From a virus, in IMG/VR virus record IMGVR_UViG_3300046509_000007, positions 1-36,343 of that record: a stretch of 36,343 bases of DNA. One strand, written 5' to 3'. This document shows, piece after piece, positions 36,341 through 36,343 of the stretch. The notes under the pieces were generated by a model. That model was not told the DNA's origin. It saw only the letters and a program-made list of their open reading frames with translations, and searched no databases. The stretch's first letter is position 1; the number at the start of each line of letters is the position of its first letter. Position numbers and translations under genes: made by a program.

Positions 36341-36343
36341 AAT

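Noticed and set aside
1-36343. Window as a complete circular genome
   Set aside because: Joining the ends would close the methylase after only five more codons, before its expected FxGSGTT motif. The window is therefore more likely a piece of a longer sequence.

Overview
The window is a nearly continuous stretch of a tailed double-stranded DNA phage or prophage genome (Caudoviricetes) with siphovirus-type architecture. It shows a terminase/portal/capsid block, head-tail connectors, a tail tube protein, a frameshifted tail-assembly chaperone pair, a 1392-residue tape measure protein and tail-tip genes. The DNA is GC-rich except for the replication genes. Shine-Dalgarno sites of the AGGAGG type and ATGA/GTGA stop-start overlaps are the rule. 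Four predicted lipoproteins or lipoprotein-like products suggest a diderm host, but the host cannot be named from the sequence. No integrase, tRNA, CRISPR array or insertion sequence was seen. The left end cuts through a minus-strand gene, so the genome continues beyond the window.

Layout. (1) 1-1190: a minus-strand DNA methyltransferase interrupted by a LAGLIDADG-type domain, facing away from a small helix-turn-helix gene. Their two promoters are mirror images around a palindrome, and both mRNAs look leaderless. (2) 1190-4586: an early operon of small zinc-ribbon and phage-specific proteins that ends in a recombination pair, an ERF annealing protein and a PD-(D/E)XK exonuclease. (3) 4587-6320: a structured intergenic region with a strong promoter and a possible pseudoknotted RNA. 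It is followed by a replication initiator that carries iteron-like repeats inside its own gene, and then a DnaC-like helicase loader. (4) 6321-10428: about fifteen small overlapping accessory genes (HNH-like, membrane, paralogous pairs) ending in a RusA-like resolvase. (5) 10437-13207: a holin-like protein, a double-HTH regulator, a terminator, an M15 endolysin, a lipoprotein, a cupin and an XhlA-like membrane protein.

(6) 13209-19790: small and large terminase subunits, portal, a protease/scaffold gene with a nested scaffold start, a decoration protein, the major capsid protein and a strong terminator. (7) 19807-23452: a 1001-residue protein with four enzymatic domains (DUF115-like, glycosyltransferase, methyltransferase, glycosyltransferase) and a second, stand-alone copy of its methyltransferase domain, placed in the middle of the structural operon. 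(8) 23454-34080: connector, tail completion, tail tube, chaperones with a -1 frameshift, a tape measure protein carrying a Hint (intein-like) domain, and a tail protein in which one carbohydrate-binding-like domain appears to sit inside another. (9) 34077-36340: a fibre-like protein flanked by two copies of a cassette made of an SGNH-hydrolase lipoprotein and a one-helix membrane peptide.

The most unusual elements are the Hint domain in the tape measure, the LAGLIDADG insert in the methylase, the four-domain sugar/methyl-transfer enzyme with its duplicated methyltransferase, the nested binding domain in the tail protein, the duplicated SGNH lipoprotein cassette and the structured RNA ahead of the replication gene. 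All assignments come from reading motifs by eye. No database search or folding program was run.
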